Notes under the pieces: model-generated
Told to the model about the DNA's origin: nothing
Databases searched by the model: none
The model's input: the letters and a program-made list of their open reading frames with translations, nothing else
Position numbers and translations under genes: made by a program
NCBI RefSeq assembly: GCF_002776695.1
Contig: NZ_LFJC01000003.1
Coordinates: 521,588-585,587, forward strand
Direction of reading: 5' to 3'
Length of the DNA: 64,000 bases
Source: Bradyrhizobium nitroreducens
GTDB lineage: Bacteria > Pseudomonadota > Alphaproteobacteria > Rhizobiales > Xanthobacteraceae
Shown here: positions 9,512 to 18,473 of the stretch, in pieces
Position numbering within the stretch: position 1 is the first letter of the stretch
Layout: every line of letters starts with the position of its first letter

Positions 9512-10924
9512 TCAGACGACCTTGCCGGGATTGAGCAGATGGTCGGGATCGAGCGCGGCCTTCAGCGTCCGCATCAGCGCGATCTCGGGCTCGCTCCGGG
9601 CATGGCCCAGCCATTTCTTCTTCAGGGTGCCGATGCCGTGCTCGGCCGAGACGCTGCCGCCGAGCTCGCGGACGAGCCCGTAGATGATCGTGTCCATCTC
9701 TTCCTTCGGCTGCTGCTCGACGGGAAGGCCGGTGACCCAGGACACCAGGTGCAGATTGCCGTCGCCGATATGGCCGTAATAGACGCTCTCGCATCCCTCG
9801 ATGCCGGCAGCGAGCGCCGCCTTGCAGCGCGTGACGAACTCGTCCATCCGGGCCACCGCAAGGCCGATGTCATAGGAGATGTGCGGGCCCAGCACCTGGC
9901 CGAACTCGGCGCAGATGTCGCGCACGCGCCAGAAGGCCTGCGTCTGCGCCAGCGATTGCGCCACGGCGGCATCCGCCAGCAGCCCGCGCTCCATCAGCTC
10001 TTCGAGCCAGGCCTGGAAGCGCGGCGCGTCCACGCTCTCGTCGGTGCCCTGTGCCTCGACCAGCACGTAGAGACCGTGGCCTGCGGCGACCGGCGGCTTC
10101 ACGCCGGCGCGAGCCGTGATCACGTCCCAATAGTCCGGCCACATCACCTCGAACGCCGACAGCAACGGGCCGAGGCCGCTGCGCGCCGCGCCGAGCAGCG
10201 CGATCACCGCGGCATAGTCCGTCAGCGCGCAGAGCGCGGCCATGGTCGAGCGCGGCTTCGGGAACAGCTTCAGCACCACGCGGGTGATGATGCCGAGCGT
10301 GCCTTCCGAGCCGATGAAGAGATGTTTCAGATCGTAGCCCGCATTGTTCTTCATCAGCTTGTTGAGGCCGGTGATGATGGTGCCGTCGGGCAGCACGACT
10401 TCGAGGCCGAGCACCAACTCGCGCGTCATGCCGTAGCGGATCACGCGGTTGCCGCCGGCATTGGTCGAGAGATTGCCGCCGATCGCGCAGGAGCCGCGCG
10501 AGCCGAGATCGAGGGGAAAGAAGAAGCCGGCCTCGTCCGCGGCCTTCTGGATCGTCTCCAGCGGCGTGCCTGCTCTCACCGTCATCGTCATCGACGCGGG
10601 GTCGATCTCCTCGATGCCGATCATGCGCTCCAGCGAGATCGCGACCCAGCCGGCCTCGGGCGAGGCGCCGCGGCACAGGCCGGTCAGTCCGCCCTGTGGC
10701 ACGAACGGCAGATGGGCCTGCCGGCAGGTCGCAACGGCATCGGCCACGCCTTGCGGATCGGCGGGACGGATCACCGCGAGCGGCATCTGCGGCAGGCTCG
10801 CGCTCCAGTCGTTGCAATTGCGCGCCGGCACGTCGGTGCCGATCAACACCGCGGCCGCACCGAGCCTGTCGCGCAGCGCGCCGAGCAATTGGTCGGGCCG
10901 CCCGACGGGGGTCACCATGTTCAT
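9512..10924 (-). CDS. FAD-linked D-2-hydroxyacid dehydrogenase (GlcD/Dld type)
   Basis: 470 aa from ATG 10924, chosen for the GAGGAGGT upstream; the longer frame starts within the divergent promoter. Residues 35-215 are the PCMH-type FAD-binding domain (IRPADPQGVADAV, VPQGGLTGLCRG, GSCAIGGNLSTNAGGNRV). The C-terminal FAD-oxidase domain ends in SAEHGIGTLKKKWLG, with the metal/substrate motif GHIGDGNLHL. The family oxidises D-lactate, glycolate or D-2-hydroxyglutarate; which one cannot be decided here. Grouping with a GntR-FCD regulator and a divergent DapA-like aldolase suggests a sugar-acid or hydroxyacid pathway. Confidence 0.88.
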   Translation of the reverse strand: MNMVTPVGRPDQLLGALRDRLGAAAVLIGTDVPARNCNDWSASLPQMPLAVIRPADPQGVADAVATCRQAHLPFVPQGGLTGLCRGASPEAGWVAISLERMIGIEEIDPASMTMTVRAGTPLETIQKAADEAGFFFPLDLGSRGSCAIGGNLSTNAGGNRVIRYGMTRELVLGLEVVLPDGTIITGLNKLMKNNAGYDLKHLFIGSEGTLGIITRVVLKLFPKPRSTMAALCALTDYAAVIALLGAARSGLGPLLSAFEVMWPDYWDVITARAGVKPPVAAGHGLYVLVEAQGTDESVDAPRFQAWLEELMERGLLADAAVAQSLAQTQAFWRVRDICAEFGQVLGPHISYDIGLAVARMDEFVTRCKAALAAGIEGCESVYYGHIGDGNLHLVSWVTGLPVEQQPKEEMDTIIYGLVRELGGSVSAEHGIGTLKKKWLGHARSEPEIALMRTLKAALDPDHLLNPGKVV

Positions 10925-10991
10925 GCGAGACCTCCTCAAGATCTGGCTGCGCCGTTTGCGCGCCGTGACGTCGGAAAGGGTTTGCGTCGCT

Positions 10992-11010
10992 CTTGTATGT
11001 AAGGTACAAG
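10992..11010. promoter_or_regulatory. Inverted repeat in the oxidase / aldolase divergent promoter
   Basis: cttgta (10992-10997) and tacaag (11005-11010) form an inverted repeat with a 7-base spacer, midway between the divergent starts at 10924 and 11105. It is a plausible site for the GntR-family regulator at 8822-9502, controlling both directions. Assignment is inference. Confidence 0.5.
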
Positions 11011-11104
11011 GTCGAAAGTAAAGCAAAAACAGGACTCGGTAAGGCCTCCCAAGGTCGTTTGAGATCAGAGGCTTAGTTTCCGGGTCGGAGCAAAGGGCAG
11101 TGTG

Positions 11105-11989
11105 ATGACCGAGGCAATTCGCGGGTTCTGGGTGGCGTCGGCGACGCCGCTGGCGGCCGACGGCAGCGTGGATTCGGCAAAGCTCGCGGCTCACGCCAAG
11201 CAGCTTTTCGGCAAGGGCGTTGACGGCGTCGTGCTGTTCGGCACCACCGGCGAGGGCACCTCGTTCAACGTCACCGAGCGCGTTGCGACCGTCGAAGCCG
11301 TGCTCAAGGCCGGCATTGCGCCGGAACGCATCGGCGTCGGCGGCGGCTTCCCCGCCATCACCGACAGCGTCGCACTCTCACGTGCCGTGCTCGGCCTCGG
11401 CCCGTGTCACGTGCTGGTGCTGCCGCCTTACTTCGATCGCAGCGCCACGCCTGAAGGCATCGAGGATGCCTTTGCCGCGATCATCGACGGCGTCGCCGAC
11501 GATCGGCTGCGCGCCTATCTCTATCACATCCCGCAGATCTCGGGCGTTGCGATCCCGACCGGCGTTGCTGCGAACCTGCGCAAGCGCTACGGCACGGTGG
11601 TCGCGGGCCTGAAGGATTCCAGCGGCGACTTCAAGCAATTCCAGGCGTTCCGTGCTGCGGCGCCCGAACTCGCCATCACCGTCGGGAACGAAACCGATAT
11701 CGCCCGCGCGATCGCCGCCGGTGGCGCCGGCACCATCTGCGGCATGGCCAACATCGCGCCGGAGCTGGTCAAGGCGATGATCGATGGCAAGGATGTCGAA
11801 CCGCGCATGCAGGCTGCGGCCGAAATCGTGCTGAAGACGCCGTCGTTCCTCGCGACGCTGAAGGCCATCATGGCGGCGCAGACCGGCGACCCCGCGTGGT
11901 TGCGCGTGCGCCCGCCGCTCCGCGCATTGTCGGACGGCTCCGCGTTCAAGCGGAAGCTCGACGAGTTGATGGCTCCCGCCATCGCGTAA
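11105..11989 (+). CDS. Dihydrodipicolinate synthase/KDG-aldolase family protein
   Basis: 294 aa (ATG 11105; a GTG one codon earlier is possible). A DapA-fold TIM barrel: GVVLFGTTGEGTSFNVTER carries the substrate-binding TTGE loop, Y140 lies in LYHIPQ, and the Schiff-base lysine is K170 in VAGLKDSSGD. The GLKDSSG form is typical of 2-keto-3-deoxy-sugar-acid aldolases rather than of true DapA, and lysine-biosynthesis neighbours are absent. It probably cleaves or forms a 2-keto-3-deoxy acid. It is divergent from the hydroxyacid oxidase and likely under the same regulator. Confidence 0.85.
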   Translation: MTEAIRGFWVASATPLAADGSVDSAKLAAHAKQLFGKGVDGVVLFGTTGEGTSFNVTERVATVEAVLKAGIAPERIGVGGGFPAITDSVALSRAVLGLGPCHVLVLPPYFDRSATPEGIEDAFAAIIDGVADDRLRAYLYHIPQISGVAIPTGVAANLRKRYGTVVAGLKDSSGDFKQFQAFRAAAPELAITVGNETDIARAIAAGGAGTICGMANIAPELVKAMIDGKDVEPRMQAAAEIVLKTPSFLATLKAIMAAQTGDPAWLRVRPPLRALSDGSAFKRKLDELMAPAIA

Positions 11990-12180
11990 ATCGCGATACG
12001 CCGCCGCCGATTCGCGCGTAGCGTGTCGCGGCCGGCGTCCCGCCAATTAGAGATTGCCGCTCAATGCCGGTCCGCGCTTAGAACGATTCAACACTAGAGC
12101 GATTCAAGCTCCGCTGCGGTTCTCCTCGATCCCGTCGGCTGTTACACGCGCACACTTCAATGTTCCTGACGTGAAGTGGA

Positions 12181-14514
12181 TTGAAAGTGCGTGCCTCCGT
12201 GGATGGCCTGCGTATCGGCAGCCATCGTCATCGTGCCGGCAGGAGCCGTGCAGGTCTTCTCGTCGGTGTAGTCGTGCTGCTCACCGAATTTTCATCCCCC
12301 ATGACGAGCGCGCAGGCGCAGTCGGCTCTGCCGCCGGTGACGGTGGAGGCCCCGGCGCAGCGGGCGAGGCCGGCACGCGTATCGGAGCAATCGTCACGCC
12401 GGACGCAGGCCGCGGCTCGCCGCCAATCCGCCCGCAATCCTGCCCCGACACCGCCGACGCTGTCGGAGCGTGCCGCCGCAGACGCCGCCGCCCAGCAGGC
12501 TGCCAAGCTCGGCTATCGCGCAATGCCGAGCGCGACCACGCTGCGCAGCGGCGCCTCGCCGCTCGACACCTCGCAATCCGTCAACGTCGTGCCCGCGCAA
12601 GTCCTGAAGGATCAGCTCCCGCGCAACATCGACGATGCACTCGTCAATATCTCCGGCATCACCCAGACCAACACGCTCGCCGGCACCCAGGACGCGGTGA
12701 TCCGCCGCGGCTTCGGCGACAATCGCGACGGCTCGATCATGCGCAACGGCATGCCGCTGGTGCAGGGGCGCAGCCTCAATGCTGCGGTCGAAAGCGTCGA
12801 GGTGTTGAAGGGACCGGCCTCGCTGCTCTACGGCATCATGGACCCCGGCGGCATCGTCAATACGATCAGCAAGCGCCCCGAGCTCTATCAGCACGGCTCG
12901 GTCACGCTGCTTGGCTCGACCTACGCGAACAATCGTAGCGGCGCCGACGGCACGCTCGACATCACCGGCCCGATCGGCGACGGCGGTCTGGCCTATCGCT
13001 TCATCGGCTATGGCGTTAGCGAAGACTATTGGCGCAATTTCGGCCGTCACCGCGAGATGCTGGTGAACCCGTCGCTGGCCTGGTACGGCGACACCACGAC
13101 GGTCCAGCTCACCTATGAGCACCGTGAGTTCATCTACCCGTTCGACCGCGGGACCGCCTTCGTCAAGGGGGCGCCGCTGGCGATCCAGGCGACGCGCCGG
13201 CTCGACGAGCCCTTCAACAATATGTGGGGCACCTCCGACCTGGTGCAGGGCTCTGTCGAGCAGAAGCTCGACGACAATTGGAAGGTCACCGCGGCTTACA
13301 GCTACAACACCGAGACCTACAGTGCCAATCAGCTTCGCATCACCGGCGTCAACGCCACGACCGGCGTCGAGACCCGCAGCAACGACGGCACCCAGAATTC
13401 GCTGAGCAACGCCAGCTATGGTACCTCCTATTTGCAGGGCGACGTCTGGGTGGGCGGCTTCCGCAACGAGCTCCTGTTCGGCGGAGAGGCACTCTACCGC
13501 ACCATCGATCGCCGTGATTTGATCCGCCAGGCGACGCCGAGCTTCAATTTCTACAACCCGGTCTACGGACTGGTCACACCGGGCACGACGGTTTCGGCAA
13601 CCGACAGCGAGCAGACCGACAAGCTCGGCACCCGCGGCTTCTTTGCCCAGGACACGTTCCATCTGACAAACTGGCTGTCGGTGGTCGGCGGCGTGCGCTG
13701 GATGGAATACGAGCAGCTCGCCGGAAAGGGCCGGCCCAAATTCATAACCAACACCGACCTCGCGGGAGATAAGGTGCTGCCGCTCGGCGGCGTCATCTTC
13801 AAGCTGAACGATCAGCTCTCGTATTACATAAGCTACACGCAGTCGCTGAAGCCGACCTCGACCATCGCGGCTTTCACCACCGGCTTCGTCGTCGACTCCA
13901 CCATTGCGCCCGAGGAGGGAACGCAGTGGGAGACCGGACTGAAGTTCGATGTCAACAAGCGGCTGTCAGGCACCCTGGCGGCTTACGACATCGAGAAGAA
14001 GAACGTGCTGGTGCTCGATGACATCGGCAACGGCAAGTCGGCGGCACGCACCTCCGGCGCCGCCCGATCGCGGGGCGTCGAATTGGACGTGACCGGCAGG
14101 CTGAGCGATCAGTGGAGCATGATCGGAAGTTACGGCTATACCGATGCGCGCCTGATCAATGATCCCGTCGTCGGCAACGCAAAGCTGCTGAACGCCGCGA
14201 TGAACACGGCCTCACTCTATCTCGTCTACGATTTCGGCGACGCACTCGCCGGACGTCTGCGGCTCGGCGGCGGCGCGCGCTATGTCGGTGACCGGCCGGG
14301 CGACAACGCCAACACGTTCTTCATGCCGTCCTATACCGTCGCAGACATCTTCGCGACCTACGACACGAAGGTCGACAATCTGCCCGTGACCTATCAGTTC
14401 AACGTCAAGAACCTGTTCGACAAGGTCTACTACACCTCCACCACCGGCAACGCCCTCAACGTCGCCATCGGTGATGCGCGGCGCGTCTCGCTGTCGGCCA
14501 CGGTGAAGTTCTAG
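12181..14514 (+). CDS. TonB-dependent siderophore receptor
   Basis: 777 aa. The start is uncertain: TTG at 12181 gives a signal peptide (AGLLVGVVVLLTEF ... SAQAQ), whereas the first in-frame ATG, at 12301, would remove its core; GTG codons at 12187-12199 are alternatives. The plug domain (residues about 120-235) contains QSVNVVPAQVLKDQ and the FhuA/FpvA-type VLKGPASLLYGIMDPGGIVN. The beta-barrel follows and ends in the outer-membrane C-terminal signature SLSATVKF. It imports ferric siderophores across the outer membrane with TonB-ExbBD. The next gene, 2 bases downstream, is a PepSY membrane protein, a usual partner. Confidence 0.92.
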   Translation: MKVRASVDGLRIGSHRHRAGRSRAGLLVGVVVLLTEFSSPMTSAQAQSALPPVTVEAPAQRARPARVSEQSSRRTQAAARRQSARNPAPTPPTLSERAAADAAAQQAAKLGYRAMPSATTLRSGASPLDTSQSVNVVPAQVLKDQLPRNIDDALVNISGITQTNTLAGTQDAVIRRGFGDNRDGSIMRNGMPLVQGRSLNAAVESVEVLKGPASLLYGIMDPGGIVNTISKRPELYQHGSVTLLGSTYANNRSGADGTLDITGPIGDGGLAYRFIGYGVSEDYWRNFGRHREMLVNPSLAWYGDTTTVQLTYEHREFIYPFDRGTAFVKGAPLAIQATRRLDEPFNNMWGTSDLVQGSVEQKLDDNWKVTAAYSYNTETYSANQLRITGVNATTGVETRSNDGTQNSLSNASYGTSYLQGDVWVGGFRNELLFGGEALYRTIDRRDLIRQATPSFNFYNPVYGLVTPGTTVSATDSEQTDKLGTRGFFAQDTFHLTNWLSVVGGVRWMEYEQLAGKGRPKFITNTDLAGDKVLPLGGVIFKLNDQLSYYISYTQSLKPTSTIAAFTTGFVVDSTIAPEEGTQWETGLKFDVNKRLSGTLAAYDIEKKNVLVLDDIGNGKSAARTSGAARSRGVELDVTGRLSDQWSMIGSYGYTDARLINDPVVGNAKLLNAAMNTASLYLVYDFGDALAGRLRLGGGARYVGDRPGDNANTFFMPSYTVADIFATYDTKVDNLPVTYQFNVKNLFDKVYYTSTTGNALNVAIGDARRVSLSATVKF

Positions 14515-14516
14515 CC

Positions 14517-15701
14517 ATGGCCGCGCGGCTGGGACACACCATCAAGGCGGTCCTGTTCCAGGTCCATTCCATCGCGGGCCTGATCCTTGCGCTGCTGGTG
14601 TCTCTGATCGCGCTGACCGGCGCGATCATGAGTTTCGAGGACGAGATCGTCGATCACCTCAACGCCGGCATCGTGCAGGTCGCGCCGCGTCAGGCGCCGG
14701 CGCTGATGCCGGACGAGTTGGTGGCGCGGTTGAAGGCAGCTCAGGACCTCGGCAAGGTCGCCGCGGTCACGCTGTCGAGCGATCCGTCCGCGGCGGTTCA
14801 TGTTCGCTTCGGCCGCGACGAGCAGGGCGGACGGCCCACCTCGCTCTATGTCGATCCCTATGACGCGCGCGTGCTGGGCGCGCCGCGCGGGGAGGCGTTT
14901 TTCGCGACCGTACGCCGGTTGCATCGCTGGCTGCTCATTCCCGGCGACGGCAAGGGCTGGGGGCGTCCGATCACCGGTACGATCGCGCTCGGCCTGATCG
15001 TCATGCTGGTCACGGGTCTCGTGCTGCGATGGCCGCGTCGTGCCGGCAGCGTGAAGATGTGGCTGAAGCCGAATCTCGGGCTCAGCGGCCGTGGACTGCA
15101 CCGGTCGCTGCACACCGTGATCGGCACCTGGGTGCTGCCGGTCTATCTGACGATGACGCTCACCGGGCTGTTCTTCTCGTTCGAATGGTACAAGGACAGC
15201 GTCACATGGCTGCTGGCGCGCCCCCACGTTGCCGCGGCGAAGATGCCCGCAAAGTCGCCGCGTGCGGCCGGACGCGGCGAGCCCGCCTCGCCGATCGGGT
15301 TCGATCAGGCCTGGACCACGTTCCAGCGCGAAGAGGGCGACCGCTTCACCAGGGCCTTGCTGACGCTGCCGGGCGGCGCGGGCACGGCGATCCGGATCCG
15401 GTCGTGGGGCAAGAATTCGTTGCTGGAAACCACACGCGACGAATTCCGCATCGATGCCGTCACTGGGCAACTGGTCTCGGCAGAGCGCTATGCTGACAAG
15501 ACCTTCGGCGAGAAGATCATCGCAGCCATGTACGACATCCATCGCGGCGAGATCCTGGGCTGGCCAGGCAAGCTCGCCTTCATGATCGCTGCGATGCTGA
15601 TGCCGCTGTTTTCGGTCACCGGCGTGCTGCTCTACCTGTCGCGCCGCAAGCTGCGGCGACTGGCGCAGCCACCGCTCGGACGGCTCGTTCCCGGCGAGTG
15701 A
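14517..15701 (+). CDS. PepSY-associated TM protein (iron-uptake associated)
   Basis: 394 aa. Transmembrane helices are at about 15-40 (SIAGLILALLVSLIALTGAI), 160-180 (IALGLIVMLVTGLVLRW), 203-225 (GTWVLPVYLTMTLTGLFFSF) and 350-375 (LAFMIAAMLMPLFSVTGVLLYL). PepSY-type domains lie in the periplasmic stretches. Conserved histidines (VHSIAG, RRLHRWL, GLHRSLHT, YDIHRGEILG) fit the family of putative heme-binding ferric-siderophore reductases. It follows the TonB receptor by 2 bases, so it is translationally coupled and probably acts on the imported iron chelate. Confidence 0.88.
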   Translation: MAARLGHTIKAVLFQVHSIAGLILALLVSLIALTGAIMSFEDEIVDHLNAGIVQVAPRQAPALMPDELVARLKAAQDLGKVAAVTLSSDPSAAVHVRFGRDEQGGRPTSLYVDPYDARVLGAPRGEAFFATVRRLHRWLLIPGDGKGWGRPITGTIALGLIVMLVTGLVLRWPRRAGSVKMWLKPNLGLSGRGLHRSLHTVIGTWVLPVYLTMTLTGLFFSFEWYKDSVTWLLARPHVAAAKMPAKSPRAAGRGEPASPIGFDQAWTTFQREEGDRFTRALLTLPGGAGTAIRIRSWGKNSLLETTRDEFRIDAVTGQLVSAERYADKTFGEKIIAAMYDIHRGEILGWPGKLAFMIAAMLMPLFSVTGVLLYLSRRKLRRLAQPPLGRLVPGE

Positions 15702-15772
15702 GCGGACGAGGCTAGCCAACGCGCCTCCAATCGGTCAAAAGCCCCTGGCTTGTCCGTGCCAGGGTCCATGCC

Positions 15773-17005
15773 ATGAAGCTTTCCACCGTCACTCCCGCCG
15801 ATATCCGCCGCGCCCTGCTGCTGCGCGAAGAGATCGCGCTGCTCGATCTCAGATACGAGGCCGGTTTTGCGACGGGGCATCCGCTGTTCGCCGCCAACAT
15901 GGCCGCCGACCGGATCGACATCGAAGCCGAAACGCGGCTGCCGCGCAAAAATGTTCCGATCGTGCTCTATGATGACGGCGAGGGGCTGGTCGCGAGCGGC
16001 GCGGAGCGCCTCGCCGCGCTCGGCTATACCGATATCAGCGCGCTCGACGGCGGGCTGAAGGCCTGGCGCGCGGCGGGCTATGAGGTCTTCGAGGACGTCA
16101 ATTCCTATTCGAAGGCGTTCGGCGAGCTGGTCGAGGCGCGCCGGCACACGCCCTCATTCAGCGCCGATGAGGTGGCAAAACTGATCGCCGACAAGGCTGA
16201 CATCGCCATCCTCGACGTTCGCCGTTTCGACGAATATGCGACCATGAACATTCCGGGCTCCGTCAGCGTGCCCGGCGCGGAGCTGGTGCTGCGGGCAGGG
16301 CAGGCAGCGCCAAATCCCGACACCACCATCATCGTCAATTGCGCCGGCCGCACGCGCTCGATCATCGGCACCCAGTCGCTGATAAATGCCGGCGTGCCCA
16401 ACAAGGTGCGCGCGCTGCGCAACGGCACCATCGGTTGGACGCTGGCCAAGCACACGCTCGACCACGGTGCGGACAAGCGCGGGGAGATCGGGCCATTCGA
16501 GGGTGGCCCGGCCAACGCGCGCGATGTCGCCTATCGCGCCGGCGTTCGCCATATCGGCGCGCGCGAGATGGCCGCGCTCGTCGCGCAGACGGATCGCACG
16601 CTCTACCGCTTCGACGTGCGCGACGCCGAGGACTATGCGGCGGGTCATCTGGCGGGCTTCCGGCACTATCCGGGCGGCCAGCTCGTGCAGGAGACCGACA
16701 TGGCCGCGCCCGTGCGCGGGGCACGCATCGTTCTGACCGACGACAAGGCCGTGCGCGCCGACATGACGGCGTCGTGGCTGGCGCAGATGGGCTGGGAGGT
16801 CTATGTGCTGGAAGGCGGCTATGACGGTGCGCTCGAGATCGGCCCGCCGCGCGTGCTGCCCAAGCCGGATTCGGCCCATCGCTATCGCCGGCCCTATGAG
16901 GGTACCGACGTCGCGGAGAAGGCGATGCAGGCCTATCTCGACTGGGAATACGGCCTCGTCGAGCAGCTCCGCCGCGACGGAACGCACGGGTTTTATGTGA
17001 TTTGA
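15773..17005 (+). CDS. Triple rhodanese-domain sulfurtransferase
   Basis: 410 aa with three rhodanese-like domains: about 8-110 (IALLDLRYEAGFATGHP ... ALDGGLKAWRAAGY), 128-230 and 262-365 (YRFDVRDAEDYAAGHLAGF). Only the middle domain has the catalytic cysteine, C190 in VNCAGRTRS; the equivalent loops of the first and third domains read YDDGEG and TDDKAVRA and lack Cys. The C-terminus (RPYEGTDVAEKAMQAYLDWE) is typical of this multi-rhodanese family. It would transfer sulfane sulfur in the cytoplasm. It stands alone, not beside a sulfur-oxidation operon. Confidence 0.87.
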   Translation: MKLSTVTPADIRRALLLREEIALLDLRYEAGFATGHPLFAANMAADRIDIEAETRLPRKNVPIVLYDDGEGLVASGAERLAALGYTDISALDGGLKAWRAAGYEVFEDVNSYSKAFGELVEARRHTPSFSADEVAKLIADKADIAILDVRRFDEYATMNIPGSVSVPGAELVLRAGQAAPNPDTTIIVNCAGRTRSIIGTQSLINAGVPNKVRALRNGTIGWTLAKHTLDHGADKRGEIGPFEGGPANARDVAYRAGVRHIGAREMAALVAQTDRTLYRFDVRDAEDYAAGHLAGFRHYPGGQLVQETDMAAPVRGARIVLTDDKAVRADMTASWLAQMGWEVYVLEGGYDGALEIGPPRVLPKPDSAHRYRRPYEGTDVAEKAMQAYLDWEYGLVEQLRRDGTHGFYVI

Positions 17006-17136
17006 GAAGAAGGCGGAGCCGCTAGGATACCAAGCATCGCCGCATCCCGCCATCTTCCCTCCGTATCCGCCCCTATTGTGCTGCCCCTGCTCCGCGGTCT
17101 ATGTGCTCAGGCAAAGCCGCCATGTCAGGAGATTCC

Positions 17137-18381
17137 ATGTCAGCCCCAGGCCAGAGCCAGGAGCGGAGCGCGAAGGCGCTGCTGCTCGAAGGCGTCAACG
17201 ATAGCGCTGTCGATCTTTTCAAGGGCGCGGGCTTCACCAATGTCGAGCGGCTGACCAAGGCGCTGGACGGCGAGGATCTGCGCCGCGCGCTCAAGGGCGT
17301 GTCGCTGCTCGGCATCCGCTCGCGTACCCAGGTCACCGACGAGATACTCGCGGCCGCCGACCAGTTGCTCGCGGTCGGCTGCTTCAGCGTCGGCACCAAT
17401 CAGGTCGATCTCATGGCGGCGCGCAAGCGCGGCATTCCCGTCTTCAACGCGCCGTTCTCCAACACGCGCAGCGTCGCCGAGCTCGTGATCGGCGAGATCG
17501 TGATGCTGCTGCGGCGGATCTTCCCGCGCTCGGTGTCGGCCCACGCGGGCGGCTGGGACAAGTCGGCGACCGGCAGCCGCGAGGTGCGCGGCCGCACCCT
17601 CGGCATCGTCGGTTACGGCAATATCGGCTCGCAGCTCTCGACGCTGGCCGAGGCCATCGGCATGCGCGTGATCTATTTCGACCGTACCGACAAGCTCCGC
17701 CACGGCAATACCGAGCCGGTCGAACGGCTGGAGGAGCTGTTGGCCCAGAGCGACGTCGTCAGCCTGCACGTGCCGGAGACGCCGGAGACCGCGGGCATGA
17801 TTGGCGAGAAGGAGCTGGCCGCGATGAAGCCGGGCTCGTTCTTGATCAACAACAGCCGCGGCACCGTGGTCGATCTCGACGCGCTTGCGCGCGCTTTGCG
17901 CGACGGCCATCTCGCGGGCGCGGCCGTCGACGTGTTTCCGGTCGAGCCGTCGTCGAATTCGGACCGCTTCAAGAGCCCGGTGCAGGGCCTCGAGAACGTC
18001 ATCCTCACCCCGCATATCGGCGGCTCCACCGAGGAGGCGCAGGAGCGCATCGGCGGCGAAGTCGCGCGCAAGCTGGTCGACTATTTCATCACGGGCTCGA
18101 CCATGGGCGCGGTGAATTTCCCCGAGGTGCAGCTGCATCTGCGCCCCTCGGGCGCGCGCTTCAGCCATGTCCACCGCAACGTGCCCGGCATGCTGCGCCG
18201 GCTCAACGAGGTCTTCCTCCAGCGCGACATCAACATCGCCGCGCAATATCTGGAGACATCAGGCGATCTCGGCTACGTCGTGCTCGACGCCGATCTCGGC
18301 GGCCAGGATTCGGCGACGCTGCTCCAGCAGATTCGCAGCCTCGACGGCACGATCGGCGCGCGGCTGGTGTTCGAGCACTAA
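17137..18381 (+). CDS. serA: D-3-phosphoglycerate dehydrogenase
   Basis: 414 aa from ATG 17137, chosen for the AGGAG five bases upstream; an ATG at 17101 would add 12 residues. The order is substrate domain, NAD-binding domain with GIVGYGNIGSQ (residues about 155-165), catalytic block TPHIGGSTEEAQERIGGEV, and a C-terminal ACT domain (LRPSGARFSHVHRNVPGMLRRLNEVF) that normally senses L-serine. It oxidises 3-phosphoglycerate in the first step of serine synthesis. Length and single ACT domain match the E. coli type rather than the longer type with an extra domain. serC is not in the window. Confidence 0.92.
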   Translation: MSAPGQSQERSAKALLLEGVNDSAVDLFKGAGFTNVERLTKALDGEDLRRALKGVSLLGIRSRTQVTDEILAAADQLLAVGCFSVGTNQVDLMAARKRGIPVFNAPFSNTRSVAELVIGEIVMLLRRIFPRSVSAHAGGWDKSATGSREVRGRTLGIVGYGNIGSQLSTLAEAIGMRVIYFDRTDKLRHGNTEPVERLEELLAQSDVVSLHVPETPETAGMIGEKELAAMKPGSFLINNSRGTVVDLDALARALRDGHLAGAAVDVFPVEPSSNSDRFKSPVQGLENVILTPHIGGSTEEAQERIGGEVARKLVDYFITGSTMGAVNFPEVQLHLRPSGARFSHVHRNVPGMLRRLNEVFLQRDINIAAQYLETSGDLGYVVLDADLGGQDSATLLQQIRSLDGTIGARLVFEH

Positions 18382-18473
18382 CGGACGACAAACCACCCTC
18401 ATTGACGATCGTCGGGAGGTCGCGTTCAATGCGATCTCCTGACGGATCGAACAAACAAAGCCGGGTGGAAACG

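Noticed and set aside
12394..13662. 422-codon minus-strand frame inside the TonB receptor gene
   Set aside because: Antisense shadow with repeated R-V-E-A-type composition and no homology features; the plus-strand receptor has complete plug and barrel motifs.
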